Part shown: piece after piece, positions 60,945-64,000 of the stretch
Layout of the letters: each line of letters begins with the position of its first letter
How positions within the stretch are numbered: the stretch's first letter is position 1
Source: Impatiens glandulifera
Taxonomy: Eukaryota > Streptophyta > Magnoliopsida > Ericales > Balsaminaceae
Length of the DNA: 64,000 bases
Assembly: GCF_907164915.1 (NCBI RefSeq)
Contig: NC_061862.1
Location: 35,651,522 to 35,715,521, forward strand
Direction of reading: 5' to 3'
Made by a program: the position numbers and the translations under genes
Notes under the pieces: model-generated
Databases searched by the model: none
The model's input: the letters and a program-made list of their open reading frames with translations, nothing else
What the model was told of the DNA's origin: nothing

Positions 60945-63002
60945 GTTATTTTTATCCTACTTAAATTTATATTATCATATTTTTATTTTAGAGCATGATA
61001 GGTTTGTTTCTGAAAGTCATTTTTTTTAAGCATTATAGATTTTAAAAATTATTAGAATTCGAATTAAAATAATCCATGTTTATTTGAAAATAAATAAACA
61101 TATATTACAAATGTTAAAAATATTAATAAATTTATTAAAATATTATTTTTTATATAAATATAATTTCTTATTAAATTTAAATTTTTTATTAAATATATTT
61201 TTATTAAATTTAAATTTGTATTCAACTCATACAAAAGACATACTTTTTATTTAATTTGCATTTAACTTATTTTTATTAAATTTTAAATTTACATTTAATA
61301 TATTTTGTATTAAATTTTATTTCATTTTATACTTATAAATTTCTTAAGGATATTATTCTTTTTTTAAATATTCTTATTATATTTATAAATAATTTTAAAT
61401 TTTGAATTAAACTTAATTTTATCATTAATTTATAAACAAAACTTTTATATCTTACATTAAATATATTTTTCATTAAATTTAAATTTGTATTAAACTTATA
61501 AAAATAATATTTTTTTAATTTAATCTAATATAATATAATTTTGAATTAAACTTATTTTTTTATTAAATTTAATTTTACATTAAACTTATTTAAAACATAT
61601 TTTGCATTCAATTTTATTTAGTTTTTTTACTGATATATTTCTTTTAATAAAAATAATATTTATTTTTAAATTAATCTTATAATCGTTATAAATAATTTAA
61701 AATTTTGACTTAAATTTAATTTTATTATTAATTCATAAATAAATTTTATATTTTACATTAAATATATTTATTAAATTTATATATATGTATTAAACATATT
61801 AAAATTGCATTTTTTTCTATAAATATAATATATTTTAAATTTAAATTTATATTAAGCTTTTTATAATTATATTTTTTTCTTTTTAATATAATATATATTA
61901 AATTTAATATTTGTATTACACTTATTTAAAATAAATTTTACATTTTATTTAATTTAGTTTTTTACATATTTATTTCTTATATTAAAAATATTACTTGTTT
62001 TTTAAATATTCTTATAATGTTTATAAATAATTTTAAATAATTTTTTTTAAATATTTTATAATTTTTATAAATAATTTTTAATTTTCAATTAAAGTTATTT
62101 TAAATCATTAATTCATAAAAACACATTTAAATTTTTATAAAATTAATTTTTTTTATTTAATTTATTAAAATTACATTTTTTTATCAAATATAATTTTAAT
62201 TTAAATTAAATTTAAATTTAAATTTTGTATTAAACTGATTTTCATTAAATTTGAATTTGTATTAAATTTTTTAAAATCATATTTTGAATTATATTTTGTT
62301 TACTTTTTAACTTATATATTTATTAAATTATATAAGAATATTTGTTTTTTAAATATTCTTATAATATTTATAAATAAATTTTAATTTTTAATTAAACTTA
62401 TATTTAGTATTAATTCATAAACAAATTTTTATATTTTACATTATTATTAATCATATTAAAATTGCATTTTTTTCATTTAATCTAATATAATTTAAATTTT
62501 GTATTAAACTTACTTTTATAAAATTTTAGATTAAACTTATTAAAAATACATTTTTTATTAAATTTTATTTAGATTTTTACATATATATTTCTTATATTAA
62601 GAATATTATTTATTCTTAAATATTCTTAATTATAATGTTTATAAATAATTTTGAATTCATCTTATATTTATCATTAATTCATAATTGTTTTTTTCTATTT
62701 TACATTAAACCATATAATTAAATTATATAAATATTGTGTTATTTCTATATATTCTAATATTATTTAAATTTGTATTAAATCTATTCAAAACGTATTTTTG
62801 TATTAATGTTTTTAGTTTTTTACTTATATATTTTTTATATTAAGAATATAAATTGTTTTTCTAAATATTATTTTAATGTTTATAAATAATTTTAAATTAA
62901 ACTTATATTTATCACTAATTCATAAACTAACTTGTATATTTTGTATATTCTTATTAAATTTAAATTTTGCATTACTGTTAAAAAAAACCAATATTTGAGA
63001 AA
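60945..63002. repeat. AT-rich block of ~300-bp monomers (after copy J)
   Basis: Very like 2,248-4,344 along its whole length, including the TATATTAAATTTAATATTTGTATTA segment. About six monomers by the recurring TTTAGTTTTTTAC phrase. No gene is seen. Confidence 0.75.
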
Positions 63003-64000
63003 AGAACAGAATTCGAACACACTAACATTTAGTGCTTGATTATGCGAAAAATTCAAGACAAATAAAAGAAGATTTTTCGGAAATCTCCAAGAACATTGTG
63101 TAAGTAGAGGTATGAGGAATATTTGCATTACATAATAGTGAAGGTCTCAGAATGCACATACCACGGGTGAAACTATTTAAATAAATTTATGAAACAATAA
63201 TCTAGTTGGATCAATACTAAGGTGAAGTGTGTGGCTCAGAATGTCTGGTTACGATTACGAACTACTAATGAAGATCAAGGTAAAGTTTGTTGTCTAAAAT
63301 TTTGAGTAAAAATTTGAACATAAAGAAAAAAGAAAATATAATTTTTTTTAATTTACAGGGTTCTTCCAAAGAGATTACAGTTGTCATAATGTCATCAAAG
63401 AATGTATTGGATCGATTGACAGGTAAAAATTATTGATTGATTATTTTTTCTACGAACTAATCAACCGTTATTTCTAATGGTAACTTTTATCAAGCCAATA
63501 ATGATCCTCTAAATTTCTTATTTGAATCAAAGTTTGGTCATCATCTTCTACATACTAGTACCTATGTCTCATCTTATCTTTTTTGTCTATAATCTTTTGT
63601 CAATAAATTTTTCTAAAGTTATTTTTTGACATTTATGCAGTTGATTATCAGGGATCAGAATTCTTTAGAGGGTTTTAGCTCTACTGATTAGAATAGACTA
63701 GCAACCGACAACAAACATTCAAGTTATTGGCTATATATCGAATGTTAATGGACATTTGAAAACACAATTGAATGGTAAACTCTCCATATGAAGGCTTCTA
63801 TATTCTCAAGTTATTTTCAATAAGGTAAAGTAGACCTAATTAAAATTTTAAATTTGTTTTCAAGTTTCTGATTTTGTTCGAATTTGATAATTTGTTTTTG
63901 ATACATTTCTCACAATATTGTTTTACACTTTTGAATATTAGTGTGATGAAAAGGTGAGTTGTTTTTTCTTGTTGTGTTTCAAGACTGCCCTACTTCAAAG
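63003..64000 (+). pseudogene. PEX5: PEX5 N-terminal pseudogene, array copy K, cut by the window end
   Basis: 5' block from 63,003; pieces at 63,359-63,422, 63,474-63,570 and 63,651-63,720 (GSEFFRGF.LY, then STD.NRLATDNKHSS), and the start of the GDKQH-type piece at 63,982. Shares with copy A small details absent from C-H, such as TTCTCAAGTTATTTTCAATAAGG, so A and K are close relatives although 60 kb apart. The remainder lies beyond the window. Confidence 0.82.

Overview
The window looks like nuclear DNA of a flowering plant, probably a eudicot; the species cannot be named from sequence alone. It is very AT-rich and has no complete gene that I can support. What it holds is a tandem array of gene fragments, a 13.3 kb Tat/Ogre-type Ty3/gypsy LTR retrotransposon, a short hAT element, and a 10 kb non-array island with pieces of two more plant genes.

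The main structure (1-43,592 and 53,801-64,000) is a tandem array with a period of about 4 kb. Each unit has two halves. One half, about 2 kb, is a degenerate intron-bearing copy of the N-terminal part of PEX5, the peroxisomal matrix-protein import receptor. Its exon-like pieces translate to PEX5-like segments: GSEFLEGF..TDQNRL, NLLHQSF..PFHPLPLLVLG.S.GDKQH..RDRSN, ARHFFADKSKEFINAQV, RYPHLERFRELEGYWNNSQ, a WVDKF and a WTSEF motif (WxxxF type, the PEX14-binding class), NQMRDVNISDIAAMEQ and FLHYIS. Most pieces keep plausible splice sites. The C-terminal TPR domain is never seen. The other half, about 2 kb, is an extremely AT-rich block that is itself made of roughly 300-bp monomers. I count copies A (196), B (4345), C (8385), D (fragment, 12588), E (14020), F (17935), G (21567), H (25704, split by the retrotransposon), I (fragment, 53806/54175), J (57190, split by the hAT element) and K (63003, cut by the window end). 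Two frameshifts are common to the copies that cover those points, so the founder copy was probably already a pseudogene before it was amplified.

The retrotransposon (28,244-41,534, minus strand) has 2.4 kb LTRs, a 5-bp target duplication (gacat), a TGGCGAC-type primer binding site and an RT-RNaseH-second RNaseH-integrase order. Four stops interrupt one continuous pol frame. Most of gag and all recognisable protease are missing. Its 3' untranslated part carries several tandem repeat families, including about 14 copies of a 68-bp unit.

The island (43,593-53,800) has a large inverted repeat, a 565-bp direct duplication, a minisatellite rich in ACGTG, and a 2.2 kb cluster in which a 5'-leader-like sequence, the 3' end of a GH17 beta-1,3-glucanase gene and part of an Hsp110-class (HSP70-14/15-like) gene follow each other on the plus strand with introns kept. 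The array resumes about 8 bp after the last recognisable Hsp110 codon. No tRNA, rRNA, CRISPR or bacterial feature was seen.
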